Of a stretch of 64,000 nucleotides of DNA, positions 16,769 to 25,722 are shown in pieces. A program made the translations under genes and the position numbers. Source of the DNA: Hyphomicrobiales bacterium (GTDB taxonomy: Bacteria > Pseudomonadota > Alphaproteobacteria > Rhizobiales > Rhizobiaceae); contig JAJFHV010000010.1 of the NCBI GenBank assembly GCA_021775415.1, positions 1 through 64,000 of the forward strand. The letters run 5' to 3'. The first letter of the stretch is position 1. Each line of letters starts with the position of its first letter. The notes below the pieces were generated by a model. The model saw only the letters and a list, made by a program, of their open reading frames with translations, had not been told where the DNA came from and made no database searches.

Positions 16769-16797
16769 TTGACCGCTTTTCACACCGGCTCTATAAC
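16769..16797 (+). promoter_or_regulatory. sigma-70-type promoter of rplM-rpsI
   Basis: TTGACC (16769-16774) and TATAAC (16792-16797) are spaced by exactly 17 bases. Transcription should begin near 16804, about 70 bases before the rplM start codon. Confidence 0.75.
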
Positions 16798-16809
16798 CCA
16801 CGTTAGATC

Positions 16810-16836
16810 AGGTCCATTTAGTGGGCCTGTTTTTTT
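16810..16836 (+). promoter_or_regulatory. terminator-like hairpin at the 5' end of the rplM transcript
   Basis: AGGTCC (16810-16815) pairs with GGGCCT (16823-16828), including one G-U pair, and is followed one base later by seven T (16830-16836). It lies only about 6-33 bases past the predicted transcription start. It cannot be terminating the upstream gene, which has its own terminator, so it may be an attenuator or pause site for ribosomal protein expression. Confidence 0.5.
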
Positions 16837-16872
16837 AAACAACTGATCAATCTGGTTTCCAGGAACAAAAAC

Positions 16873-17337
16873 ATGAAAACCTTCTCGCAGAAGCCTGCCG
16901 AGGTTGAAAAGAAGTGGCTGTTGGTAGACGCAGAGAACGTTGTTCTCGGTCGGCTTGCCTCAATCGTTGCCAACCGCCTGCGCGGCAAGCACAAAGCTAC
17001 CTTTACTCCGCATGTGGACGATGGCGACAATGTCATCATCATCAATGCAGATAAAGTTCACCTTACCGGCAAGAAATTCACCGACAAAAAATATTACTGG
17101 CACACCGGATATCCCGGCGGCATCAAAGAGCGGACAGCCCGAGCGATTCTGGAAGGCAAGTTTCCAGAGCGCGTGGTGCAGAAAGCGATTGAACGGATGA
17201 TGCCGGGCGGTCCCCTTTCACGTCAGCAAATGAAAAACCTCAGGGTATATCCGGGTGCAGAGCATCCTCATGAGGCTCAATCTCCCACCGTGCTGGATGT
17301 TGCCGGCATGAATTCCAAAAACAAGAGGAGTGCATAA
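16873..17337 (+). CDS. rplM: 50S ribosomal protein L13
   Basis: A full-length L13 (154 residues) of the large ribosomal subunit. Recognisable stretches are [32 protein letters not shown] and the [16 protein letters not shown] signature. AGGA about nine bases upstream supports ATG 16873. It is followed two bases later by rpsI, the classical L13-S9 operon, driven by the promoter at 16769-16797. Confidence 0.98.
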   Translation: MKTFSQKPAEVEKKWLLVDAENVVLGRLASIVANRLRGKHKATFTPHVDDGDNVIIINADKVHLTGKKFTDKKYYWHTGYPGGIKERTARAILEGKFPERVVQKAIERMMPGGPLSRQQMKNLRVYPGAEHPHEAQSPTVLDVAGMNSKNKRSA

Positions 17338-17339
17338 TC

Positions 17340-17840
17340 ATGGCTGACCTCAATTCACTGGAAGAACTGGGTAGCGCCATCGAAGGTGTCGAAACTGACG
17401 CTTCGCCTGCAACCCAGGAAAGTGCACCAATCTATGTGCAAAAACTCGACGATCAGGGCCGTGCTTATGCAACCGGCAAACGTAAAGATGCGGTTGCACG
17501 GGTCTGGATTAAACCGGGTAGCGGCAAGATCACCATCAACAAGCGCGATGGCGATGTATATTTCGCCCGCCCTGTGTTGCAGATGATCCTGCGCCAGCCA
17601 GTCGTTGCTGCCAATCGCGATGGACAATATGATGTTGTTGCAACGGTTTCAGGTGGCGGTCTTTCAGGCCAGGCCGGCGCTGTACGCCACGGCATTTCAA
17701 AGGCACTTACCAATTTCGAGCCGGACCTTCGTCCCGTCTTGAAAAAGGGTGGTTTTCTTACACGCGATTCTCGTGTTGTTGAACGCAAGAAGTACGGTCG
17801 GGCAAAGGCACGCAAGTCGTTCCAGTTCTCGAAACGTTAG
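17340..17840 (+). CDS. rpsI: 30S ribosomal protein S9
   Basis: Full-length S9 with an acidic alphaproteobacterial-style N-terminal extension of about 35 residues before the conserved core ([14 protein letters not shown]). It ends in the basic [11 protein letters not shown] tail that reaches toward the P-site tRNA in the ribosome. It is co-transcribed with rplM (2-base gap) and followed by a strong terminator. Confidence 0.98.
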   Translation: MADLNSLEELGSAIEGVETDASPATQESAPIYVQKLDDQGRAYATGKRKDAVARVWIKPGSGKITINKRDGDVYFARPVLQMILRQPVVAANRDGQYDVVATVSGGGLSGQAGAVRHGISKALTNFEPDLRPVLKKGGFLTRDSRVVERKKYGRAKARKSFQFSKR

Positions 17841-17863
17841 ACTTCAAGACAGTCTTCGAATCA

Positions 17864-17889
17864 AACGGGGCCTCTGGCCCCGTTTTTTT
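17864..17889 (+). terminator. rho-independent terminator of rplM-rpsI
   Basis: AACGGGGCC (17864-17872), loop TCT and GGCCCCGTT (17876-17884) form a 9-base-pair stem that runs into a T-tract. Confidence 0.93.
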
Positions 17890-18022
17890 ATTGGAAAACC
17901 CGTTAACCTTCGCGAATAATTTCACATTCGGAGCCATCAAATTCCCATTGTGTTGGTGTATGATCGCGAAAGATACGAAGCCGTGAATTGATAGACGTTT
18001 CACGGTGCAAACCGGTTATGTC

Positions 18023-18733
18023 ATGGGCGCTTTAAATTCTACGATCCGAAAGCTGTCGAGTTCAGGCAATCCCGATCTTATCGGCAGGTGCATTCGTGCG
18101 TTCGCGAAGCCTTATCAAATTGTGCGGTCCATGCTGCGTTATTGTGTTGGTGGATACCTATTCAGGCGAAGAGTAAATGATACAAATTCGAGAGGCATGG
18201 AATTAAAACTCGTAATCGGTGCAGACGATCAATATGACGAAGGCTGGATCGGCACCGAGATCGAATATCTCAACTTGCTGAACCCCGAGGATTGGGAAAA
18301 GATATTCCGGCCAAATCAAATTGATGCACTGATGGCCGAACATGTTTGGGAACATCTCACTCTGGAGGATGGTCTAATTGCTGCCAGGCAATGCTATGAA
18401 TATCTCAAACCGGGGGGCTACATCCGGGTCGCAGTACCTGATGGGTTCTGTCGAGACCCGGATTACATGGAGTGGGTAAGACCGGGCGGTAGCGGCATTG
18501 CTGCAGATGATCACAAGGTACTGTATAATCACAAGACACTTGCTGCAGTCTTTGAAAAGGCCGGTTTCAAGACCAGTCTGCTTGAATATTTTGATGAGTC
18601 CGGAACATTTCAGCACACGGACTGGGACCCTGCCAGCGGCAAAATAATCCGCTCGCTTAGATTTGATGAGCGAAATTCGAATGGCGCAATGGTCTACACA
18701 TCCTTAATCATCGACGCAAAGAAGCCATCCTGA
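18023..18733 (+). CDS. class I SAM-dependent methyltransferase-like protein
   Basis: The 236-residue product resembles the COG4627-type predicted SAM-dependent methyltransferases. After a basic N-terminal region comes KLVIGADDQYDEGWIGTEIE (motif I region, though without a clear GxGxG), then LMAEHVWEHLTLEDG and YLKPGGYIRVAVPDG, matching motifs II-III of such enzymes. The substrate is unknown; related proteins are often linked to surface polysaccharides. ATG 18023 is chosen over GTG 18005; neither has a clear ribosome-binding site. It stands alone after rpsI. Confidence 0.7.
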   Translation: MGALNSTIRKLSSSGNPDLIGRCIRAFAKPYQIVRSMLRYCVGGYLFRRRVNDTNSRGMELKLVIGADDQYDEGWIGTEIEYLNLLNPEDWEKIFRPNQIDALMAEHVWEHLTLEDGLIAARQCYEYLKPGGYIRVAVPDGFCRDPDYMEWVRPGGSGIAADDHKVLYNHKTLAAVFEKAGFKTSLLEYFDESGTFQHTDWDPASGKIIRSLRFDERNSNGAMVYTSLIIDAKKPS

Positions 18734-18921
18734 CTCTAACGGTAGTTTCCTGACACCAGCCTTTACCGCAATCACTCATTTGCGTGATCGATACGGACAT
18801 CAAACTCCTGCCCTAATATGTTCGGATACACAGTTCACCATAATGAGCCTGTACGACTTGCCAGATATACATTTCGTAGCATATTTAGGCAGGGGCAAGT
18901 GGACATGGATGGAGAACCCTA

Positions 18922-19752
18922 ATGCAGTTCAAAAGAGCAATGTTGGTTTTGGCGACGGCAGGTCTGATGCTTGCAGGCCTCCCTGCCCTCAAGTCTATCG
19001 ATGCCGAGGCTGCCTTCTGTCACAATGACGGTTCACGGTTCGATGAATGGCGCAGGGTCATAAAGTCCGAATACAAAGGCCAGTTCAAGAGGTCCACCCT
19101 GTCTAAACTGGACAAGGTGAAATACAGCACCAAGGTCATCAGGCTTGATCGCGGTAACAAGAAATCTTTCAAAGGCACATTTGAGAGCTTTTACAAGCGA
19201 CGCAGCAACGGTGTTGCGCCGATCGCCCGCAGGAAAATCAAACAGTACAAACAGTATTTCGACAAGGCAGAACGCCAATATGGCGTACCGCCGGAGTTGA
19301 TTGCGGCGATCTGGGGACTGGAAACCGCGTTTGGAACCTACAAGGGCAAACCGCTGCCAATTCTGGAATCTGTTGCAACACTTGCATATGACTGCAGGCG
19401 TTCAGAATCCTTGTTCTTCCCCGAACTCATTGCTGCTTTAACAATCATTGACCGGGGAGACATCGATTTACACAAGGCTCGCGGAGCATGGGCCGGTGAA
19501 ATCGGGCAAACACAATTTCTGGCTTCCCGCTACTTGCAAGCGGCGGTTGACTACGACGGTGGTGGAGTAGATGTGTTCAATTCCGCACCAGACGTGATTG
19601 GATCAACGGCCAAATGGTTTGCGGTCAATGGATGGAAACGTGGTGGTGATTATTCCGAGGGCTCTTCGAATTACCGGGTCATCATGCAATGGAACCGGGC
19701 AACGCTTTATCAAAAAACCATCCCCAAGCTGGCGAAAGAAATCAGGGGATGA
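18922..19752 (+). CDS. exported lytic murein transglycosylase, MltB/SLT_2 type
   Basis: The enzyme cleaves the glycan strands of peptidoglycan in the periplasm, leaving 1,6-anhydro ends. The 276-residue precursor has a signal peptide (cleavage near AEA/AF). The catalytic glutamate is in IWGLETAFG, preceded by QYGVPPELIAA, and followed by the GEIGQTQFLASRYLQAAVDY segment typical of the SLT_2/MltB family. Unlike full MltB, no C-terminal peptidoglycan-binding domain is present. It converges with the MFS gene, 13 bases apart. Confidence 0.88.
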   Translation: MQFKRAMLVLATAGLMLAGLPALKSIDAEAAFCHNDGSRFDEWRRVIKSEYKGQFKRSTLSKLDKVKYSTKVIRLDRGNKKSFKGTFESFYKRRSNGVAPIARRKIKQYKQYFDKAERQYGVPPELIAAIWGLETAFGTYKGKPLPILESVATLAYDCRRSESLFFPELIAALTIIDRGDIDLHKARGAWAGEIGQTQFLASRYLQAAVDYDGGGVDVFNSAPDVIGSTAKWFAVNGWKRGGDYSEGSSNYRVIMQWNRATLYQKTIPKLAKEIRG

Positions 19753-19765
19753 CAAGCGGCCAACA

Positions 19766-20968
19766 TCAGGCCAGCGCCCGTAGTTTCATCATGAAATATA
19801 TTCCGAATGCCGGGCCGAGTGCCATAATTGCGATGACAGTTGGCCAGCCTGTCATGGCAACAATCCAGGGCGTAATTTGAACGGTAAAAATAGTCAGGGT
19901 AAAACCGAGTGCCGTTTGAAATGTCATCAGCGAGCCAGCGATTTCCGGCGGAGAACCGTCAGCAACCAGCGCCGAAAATTGCGGCGAGTCCGGGATGATG
20001 GAAATCCCCCAGATAACAACTACTACGAACGTGATCCATACCGGGCCCGCGAAGCTCAGCGCGGTAGCAATCGCTGCTGAACCGCTGACTGCCATTGCGA
20101 CGATTGTAATCTCAGCCTTGCCAATCCGGTCCGCAATGTAGCCGCCAGCGGCGCACGCCAACCCTCCGGCACCAATCGCAATAAAGGCTGTTAGCTTGGA
20201 GAGGCTAACAGCGGTTTCTTCCGGCAGGCTGTAACGATAGGATGCAAGTGTTGCGACACCAATCCATGCCCACATGGCATAAAGCTCCCACATATGGCCG
20301 AGATATCCCAGATAAGCATACCGCACACGCTTGTTTGTCCATGCGACAGCAATTGCGGAGGCCTTGAATTGCGGAGCACGTCGATGAAATGGACCCAGGC
20401 TCGTCAACAGGATCAATCCACCCGACAAACTGGTAGCGAGCGAAATCACCATGATGCTCAATCGCCAATCGGCTTCACCAAAAAACGCCACGAGGTGAGG
20501 TGATGCAGAGCCGAGGGTCAACGCGCCAACCAGCAATCCGACCAGTAAACCACGGTCCTTCTCGCCCCACCCCACCGCTATCTTCATGCCAACCGGATAA
20601 ACACCCGCCAGCATCACACCAGTAATTCCGCGCAAGAAAATTGATGGAAAACCACCTGGTTCAACCAGCAGCAGGGAAAACCCCGAAAGCGCAGCACAGG
20701 CTGCACAAAGTGCGAACAGCTTGCGTGGGTCATATCGATCAGAAAGACCGAGCAGCGCGGACGACAATGCACCCAAGACAAATCCCGCAGGAACCGCACT
20801 TGCGAGTGCTGCCTGCCGCACTTCACTGATTGAAAACTCGCGAACCATATCTGGCAGAATTGCAGAGGAGACGAACCACAGACTCATTGCTGCAATCTGC
20901 GAGATTATCAGTAAGGCGATGGACCGGAGTTTCCTGCCGGAACCAGTTGTGTTCACCCGTGTGCCCAT
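19766..20968 (-). CDS. MFS transporter
   Basis: This 400-residue, 12-helix major facilitator superfamily permease has the conserved loop-2 signature LLGLSDRYDPRKLF and a second DRIGK-type loop in the C-terminal half. The substrate is not evident. ATG 20968 lies inside the end of the preceding aminotransferase gene (stop at 20953), a 16-base overlap indicating coupled translation. It may therefore move an amino acid, keto acid or related compound, which is inference from context. TTG 20974 is an alternative start. Confidence 0.82.
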   Translation of the reverse strand: MGTRVNTTGSGRKLRSIALLIISQIAAMSLWFVSSAILPDMVREFSISEVRQAALASAVPAGFVLGALSSALLGLSDRYDPRKLFALCAACAALSGFSLLLVEPGGFPSIFLRGITGVMLAGVYPVGMKIAVGWGEKDRGLLVGLLVGALTLGSASPHLVAFFGEADWRLSIMVISLATSLSGGLILLTSLGPFHRRAPQFKASAIAVAWTNKRVRYAYLGYLGHMWELYAMWAWIGVATLASYRYSLPEETAVSLSKLTAFIAIGAGGLACAAGGYIADRIGKAEITIVAMAVSGSAAIATALSFAGPVWITFVVVVIWGISIIPDSPQFSALVADGSPPEIAGSLMTFQTALGFTLTIFTVQITPWIVAMTGWPTVIAIMALGPAFGIYFMMKLRALA

Positions 20969-21813
20969 TCCCAATACAAATCCCGAGCCAGAGTGGTTTT
21001 TTTGCCAACGCCCAACTCGCGATCCTCAAATTTTATGGCTGGAGATATCTTGGAGTAATTGCCGGACAGAAAAATCTCGTCCGCAACCTGAAAGTCTTCC
21101 GGCCGCAACGTCGTTTCGTGCACCGTCTCGCCCGCTGCCTGCAATAGTTTGATAACCCGTTGCCGGGTAATGCCATTTAAAAATGTGCCGTTTGGAACCG
21201 GCGTGAAGTATTCGCCATTTCGCACCATGAAGATATTTGAAGTCGCTGTTTCTGCGACATTTCCAAGCCCATCACAGCATAGTGCGTTTTGAAATCCCTT
21301 GCTTTGAGCCTCCTTAAGCATCCGGGCATTATTGGGATAAAGACACGATGCCTTGGCGTTGACCGTTGCACTTGCAAGTGTTGGTCGAATGAATGAAGTG
21401 GTAGTGAGCGTTATACCGGTAAACGGCGGGATCGAGGCTTCTTCGAGACAAAGTGCGAACCGGGTGGATTCCGGGTCTGCATCAACCGTCATATCGCCTG
21501 CCTCGGTGGACCAGCACATGGGTCGGATATACAGGGCCGCGTCGGAATCAAACTTGGCAACGCCTTCCGTGGCAAGTTCAAGTATCTTGCCGGTTTCCAT
21601 TACCGGCTTCATCCCCAGCACATGGGTTGAATGGTTTACCCGGGCACAGTGGAGATCGAGATCGGGTGTTACGCCTTCAAAAGCCCGCGCACCATCAAAC
21701 ACCATGGTGCCCAGCCATGTACCATGATCGGCGGATCCCAGGATCGGAATGTTCCCCTCCTGCCAATTGCCTTCAAACCAAGTCCAAATCTTGCGGTTGG
21801 GTAACATTCCCAT
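20953..21813 (-). CDS. class IV aminotransferase, branched-chain aminotransferase-like
   Basis: This PLP fold-type IV transaminase of 286 residues has the catalytic lysine in the TVNAKASCLYPN stretch and the family segments YIRPMCW, NVAETATSNIF and FLNGITRQRVI. It is closest in look to IlvE-type enzymes that transaminate branched-chain amino acids, but D-amino-acid and aminodeoxychorismate-type relatives share these motifs. ATG 21813 is preceded by AGAGGA. It is translationally coupled to the MFS gene downstream. Confidence 0.82.
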   Translation of the reverse strand: MGMLPNRKIWTWFEGNWQEGNIPILGSADHGTWLGTMVFDGARAFEGVTPDLDLHCARVNHSTHVLGMKPVMETGKILELATEGVAKFDSDAALYIRPMCWSTEAGDMTVDADPESTRFALCLEEASIPPFTGITLTTTSFIRPTLASATVNAKASCLYPNNARMLKEAQSKGFQNALCCDGLGNVAETATSNIFMVRNGEYFTPVPNGTFLNGITRQRVIKLLQAAGETVHETTLRPEDFQVADEIFLSGNYSKISPAIKFEDRELGVGKKTTLARDLYWEWAHG

Positions 21814-21991
21814 TCATCAATTCCTCTTTCTCAGGTTTGACCAATCGGACCACAGGGACAGGTATTTTTCAAGCAGTATGCACTCATTCTTTGGCATCAA
21901 GTTTACCACACTACACCCATGCAGGTATTCCCCCAGTGTAAGACGTGATAAAGTTCAATCGTAATGAGTTTATAATCGCTGGAGACAGATT

Positions 21992-22690
21992 ATGTCTGAA
22001 AAAACCAAGCTAGAAGACAGAATTAGTGAGTTGGAAAAAAAGCACTCAAGGGATTGGTTGAACTTTGGTGCCCAGTATTTACTCGCACCGGTACTGGTTT
22101 TGGGTGTCGGTTATTTTCTCAATAGCAAAATCAACGAGACCCGGTTAGCAATCAATCAGGTCGAAGCGGTTTCCAAGATGACGGACGAGTTGTTTTCTGA
22201 AACTCCTGCACGGGTCCTGATCACCGTCCGGTTGCTTAGCAAAATCGTCGACAAAGAACTCAGCGACGAAATTACCAATATTGTGGTTGATCACTACTCG
22301 AGCAAGCTTCAACCGGATAGTGCTGGCAAGATAGTTTTTACAAAGAAGAATGTGCAGGAATTGAAGGAAATATCGGTTGCATCACAACAGCCGCAAGACA
22401 GTCTGGCTGCCGAGATCATGGCCCGATTGTCAGCGAAAGACAATTACATCGTTGTCGCCTCAGTTCTTAGTCGGGAAAACGGAATCAACTTCACAAAAGA
22501 CCTGCGGGACAAGGGATATGATGCAGAAATGTATCTCAGTTCAACGGGCTACTATGGAATCACGATAGGCCACGCTGATGTGTTCACCGCCCGCAAGCTG
22601 CTGGAAGAGGCACAACAAAAGGGCGACGCTCCCACAGATGCTTATCTGCATGACGGTCGTCGCTTTCAGGAAAAGATATATCCCCAATAG
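21992..22690 (+). CDS. single-pass membrane protein with a SPOR-like C-terminal domain
   Basis: I do not recognise this 232-residue protein by name. It has a short charged helix, one membrane segment at about residues 27-45, a helical middle and a C-terminal region of about 75 residues. That region's pattern (IVVASVLSRENGINF, then GYDAEMY, YYGITIG and an ARKLLEEA helix) closely follows SPOR peptidoglycan-binding domains. If so, the C-terminus would be periplasmic. ATG 21992 has GGAG eight bases upstream. It appears monocistronic. Confidence 0.55.
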   Translation: MSEKTKLEDRISELEKKHSRDWLNFGAQYLLAPVLVLGVGYFLNSKINETRLAINQVEAVSKMTDELFSETPARVLITVRLLSKIVDKELSDEITNIVVDHYSSKLQPDSAGKIVFTKKNVQELKEISVASQQPQDSLAAEIMARLSAKDNYIVVASVLSRENGINFTKDLRDKGYDAEMYLSSTGYYGITIGHADVFTARKLLEEAQQKGDAPTDAYLHDGRRFQEKIYPQ

Positions 22691-22789
22691 ATACCAATTC
22701 GACATGAAGCATGAAGGGAATCACTGGTTGTGTGGCCCGGCTTAAGGATGTCATATTCGCACCAGCAAACGACATCGGAGTATCCAACA

Positions 22790-23662
22790 ATGGAGCGAGT
22801 GACAGGTTTTGGCCGGACTCGGTTTATCGCAAATATTCTAATCTGGATTATTGTAGTTTTTTGTTCAACGCAGGGCTACGCCCGGGAAGAATGTGGCGGA
22901 GCAGTTGAATGCACAGTCGAGCCTGGCGTCTATACAATTGAACTGCCGGAGCGCACCGACCCGCAAGCCGCAATTCCAGCGATGATATATTTTCACGGTG
23001 CTGGCGGCTCGGGACCACGCGTCATGAAAAATAAAAATATGGTCAGTGCATTTTTAGCGCGGGGCTATGCGGTTATCGCACCGAGTGGATTGATGCGGCC
23101 GAATTCCAGGTTTGGACCCGGATGGTCGTTTTTGCCTTCTCGTCCAAAGCGTCGTGACGAATTGGCCTTCGCCAAACAGGTGCTTGCTGATGCAGCTACC
23201 CGATTCAGCATAGATCGCGATCAGGTGCTCATGAGTGGGTTTTCAATCGGAAGCTCGTTGGTTTGGTACATGGCCTGTCAGGAACCATCTGTGGCGCGTG
23301 CCTATGCACCCGTTGCCGGTTCTTTCTGGCGACCTCATCCGGTTGCAGCTGATTGCAATGGTCCGATTAAATTGATGCACACCCATGGCTGGCGAGACCA
23401 AACCGTTCCCCTTGAAGGCCGACCGCTAAGAAATGGCGCCCTTTATCAAGGAGATGTTTTTCATGGCATGGAGATCATGCGTGAGGTCAATGGCTGTTCA
23501 GGCTTGCGGGTCGACAAATTCGAAACAAATTCCAAATTCTGGCGGCGCTGGTGGAATCGTTGTACCAAAGACAGCGCCTTGGCGTTTTTGATTCATCCAG
23601 GTGGCCATAGCGTACCAAAGGAATGGGCAGATCAGGCACTGGACTGGTTCGAGAGACTGTAA
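22790..23662 (+). CDS. secreted alpha/beta-hydrolase, PHB-depolymerase/feruloyl-esterase-like (COG3509)
   Basis: The product is about 290 residues with an N-terminal signal or anchor segment ending near GYA/RE. It has the alpha/beta-hydrolase pattern of LpqC/poly(3-hydroxybutyrate) depolymerase-like esterases: an oxyanion region YFHGAGGSG, the nucleophile elbow SGFSIGSS (GxSxG) and a C-terminal His in IHPGGHSVP. Several cysteines suggest an extracytoplasmic location. ATG 22790 has GGAG nine bases upstream. The true substrate is unknown. The quinone reductase gene follows 34 bases downstream. Confidence 0.78.
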   Translation: MERVTGFGRTRFIANILIWIIVVFCSTQGYAREECGGAVECTVEPGVYTIELPERTDPQAAIPAMIYFHGAGGSGPRVMKNKNMVSAFLARGYAVIAPSGLMRPNSRFGPGWSFLPSRPKRRDELAFAKQVLADAATRFSIDRDQVLMSGFSIGSSLVWYMACQEPSVARAYAPVAGSFWRPHPVAADCNGPIKLMHTHGWRDQTVPLEGRPLRNGALYQGDVFHGMEIMREVNGCSGLRVDKFETNSKFWRRWWNRCTKDSALAFLIHPGGHSVPKEWADQALDWFERL

Positions 23663-23696
23663 GCAAATACCAATCAATGAAAAAAGGGGGAGAAAC

Positions 23697-24674
23697 ATGG
23701 CTTATGCAATGGTTGCCGGTAAAGCGGGTAATTCAAAAGTTTTTGAAAAACAGGAAATTAAACTCACAAAACCAAAGAAGGGCGAAGTACTGATCCGCCA
23801 CACAGCCATTGGGGTCAATTTTATCGACATCTATCAACGCACCGGGCTTTATCCAGCGCCGGGTGGTTTCCCGGCAATTCTCGGCGGAGAAGGAGCAGGT
23901 GTTGTCGAGGCGGTCGGCAAAGGTGTTACCGGCTTGAAAGTCGGCGAACGGATCGCATACACCCAGCCCGGTGGTGCCTATGCCTCGCATCGCAACATTG
24001 CGGCTGACAGAGTGATAAAAATTCCAGAAGGTGTATCGGATGAAGTGGCAGCGGCAGCAATGCTTAAGGGCCTTACCGCGCACTATCTGATCCATGATTG
24101 CTACAAGGCCAAAAAAGGCGACACGGTGCTGGTTCATGCGGCGGCCGGTGGTGTCGGGCTTATTCTTGGCCAGTGGTTGGCGGACAAGGGAGTGGCAGCA
24201 ATTGGAACGGCAGGCGGCAAGGAAAAATGCAAGCTGGCAAAGCGCAATGGCTTTACTCACGTGATCGACTATCGCTCTGAAGATTTTGTTGCCAAGGTGA
24301 TGCGGATTACAAAAAAACAAGGCGTGGCAGCAGTTTACGATTCAGTAGGCAAAGACACTTATCCGGGATCGCTGCAAGTCCTGCGCAAATTCGGAATGTT
24401 TGTGTCGTTCGGACAATCCTCCGGTGTTGTGACTGACTTTAAGCTTGCTGATCTTGCTGCAAACGGATGTCTGTTCACAACCCGCCCCTCGCTCTTTCCC
24501 TACATCGACACTCGCAAAGAACTCGTCCGGCGTTCACGTCAACTAATGGATATGATTGCATCGGGGAAAATCAAGATACAGGTCAATCAAACCTTCCCGC
24601 TGTTAAAGATCACCCAGGCTCACAATGCACTGGAGGGTCGCAAGACAACCGGTCAGACCGTGCTGATACCTTAG
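23697..24674 (+). CDS. zinc-independent quinone oxidoreductase (MDR family)
   Basis: A 325-residue medium-chain reductase of the NADPH:quinone oxidoreductase (QOR) type. It has the N-terminal GroES-like domain (NFIDIYQRTGLYP, GGEGAGVVEAVG) and the Rossmann motif VHAAAGGVG, without the zinc-binding cysteines of alcohol dehydrogenases. It reduces quinones or enones with NADPH. A strong GGGGGAG ribosome-binding site precedes ATG 23697. Confidence 0.9.
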   Translation: MAYAMVAGKAGNSKVFEKQEIKLTKPKKGEVLIRHTAIGVNFIDIYQRTGLYPAPGGFPAILGGEGAGVVEAVGKGVTGLKVGERIAYTQPGGAYASHRNIAADRVIKIPEGVSDEVAAAAMLKGLTAHYLIHDCYKAKKGDTVLVHAAAGGVGLILGQWLADKGVAAIGTAGGKEKCKLAKRNGFTHVIDYRSEDFVAKVMRITKKQGVAAVYDSVGKDTYPGSLQVLRKFGMFVSFGQSSGVVTDFKLADLAANGCLFTTRPSLFPYIDTRKELVRRSRQLMDMIASGKIKIQVNQTFPLLKITQAHNALEGRKTTGQTVLIP

Positions 24675-24787
24675 GGGATATTACTCGGACTGACACAACA
24701 ACCAAGGTTCACAATTTCAAATCCGATGGTCGTCACCCTTTATAGATACGATTGACGTGTACCCAATGCATGATGTTAATGACAGCC

Positions 24788-25711
24788 ATGAACGAAGTGG
24801 ATTTGCGTAGAATTGACCTCAATCTTCTGGTCGCACTGGAGGTGCTACTGGATGAGCGCCATGTCACCAATTCGGCAAACCGATTAAACTTAAGCCAGCC
24901 AGCAATGAGCCGGACTTTGGCACGCTTGCGAGACACGTTCGGCGATCAACTCCTCGTGCGTGTGACAAATGGTTATGAACTAACCGCGCGCGCTGAAGGC
25001 TTGATCTCCCCACTTGATGAAACTCTTGTTCAAGTGCGCCGAACTTTTTCAAAGCCGGATTTCGACCCGGCGACGGCGACGGGTGAATTCAAAATTTGCA
25101 CACTGGGATATGGTGAAGTTGTTGTTATTCCGACCTTAATGGACATCATAACCAACGAAGCACCTAATATTGAAATTGTCATCGTTCATCGCTCGATATA
25201 CTCAGCGGAAGAAAACCTCGATGAAGGGGCGGACATTGTGTTTGGTGCAATGCTGCCCGATTGCCCAAAATATTGTGTCATTCAGCAATTATTTGAGGAT
25301 AGATTTGTTTGCGTGATGCGCAAAGGTCATCCGCTCACAAAGACAGAACTCACACTGGACAAATATCTTGAGTACCCGCACTCCATCATACACACCGGTG
25401 AGCGCCCAGGCTCCCATGTGGATTCTCTATTGGAAGAACACGGACATGTGCGCAGAATTGTAAAGCGTAGTCCTCACTGGACCAGTTCGATGATGTCTCT
25501 GGCAAATACCGACTTGTTGCAAACGGTGCCGGAACGCCTGGCCAAATCAGTCACCTTTACAGGCGGGCTGACGATAAGGGATTTACCATTCGAGTTGGGA
25601 CCATTGAAATTGGCTCAGATGTGGCATGCACGCAGTAATAATGATCCCCGTCACAAATGGTTCCGCGACAAGTTTTTTGAAGCGGCCAAGATTGTTTCGT
25701 CAAAAGATTGA
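24788..25711 (+). CDS. LysR-family transcriptional regulator
   Basis: The product (about 307 residues) has an N-terminal winged helix-turn-helix (LRRIDLNLLVALEVLLDERHV to LARLRDTFGDQLLVR) and a C-terminal substrate-binding effector domain resembling the NodD-like LysR subgroup. Several ATGs are clustered (24770-24788) without a clear ribosome-binding site; ATG 24788 gives the usual LysR N-terminus. It converges with the HD-domain gene 11 bases away and is the nearest candidate regulator of the oxygenase pair and ureohydrolase gene that follow. Confidence 0.88.
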   Translation: MNEVDLRRIDLNLLVALEVLLDERHVTNSANRLNLSQPAMSRTLARLRDTFGDQLLVRVTNGYELTARAEGLISPLDETLVQVRRTFSKPDFDPATATGEFKICTLGYGEVVVIPTLMDIITNEAPNIEIVIVHRSIYSAEENLDEGADIVFGAMLPDCPKYCVIQQLFEDRFVCVMRKGHPLTKTELTLDKYLEYPHSIIHTGERPGSHVDSLLEEHGHVRRIVKRSPHWTSSMMSLANTDLLQTVPERLAKSVTFTGGLTIRDLPFELGPLKLAQMWHARSNNDPRHKWFRDKFFEAAKIVSSKD

Positions 25712-25722
25712 GCCAGACCAAC

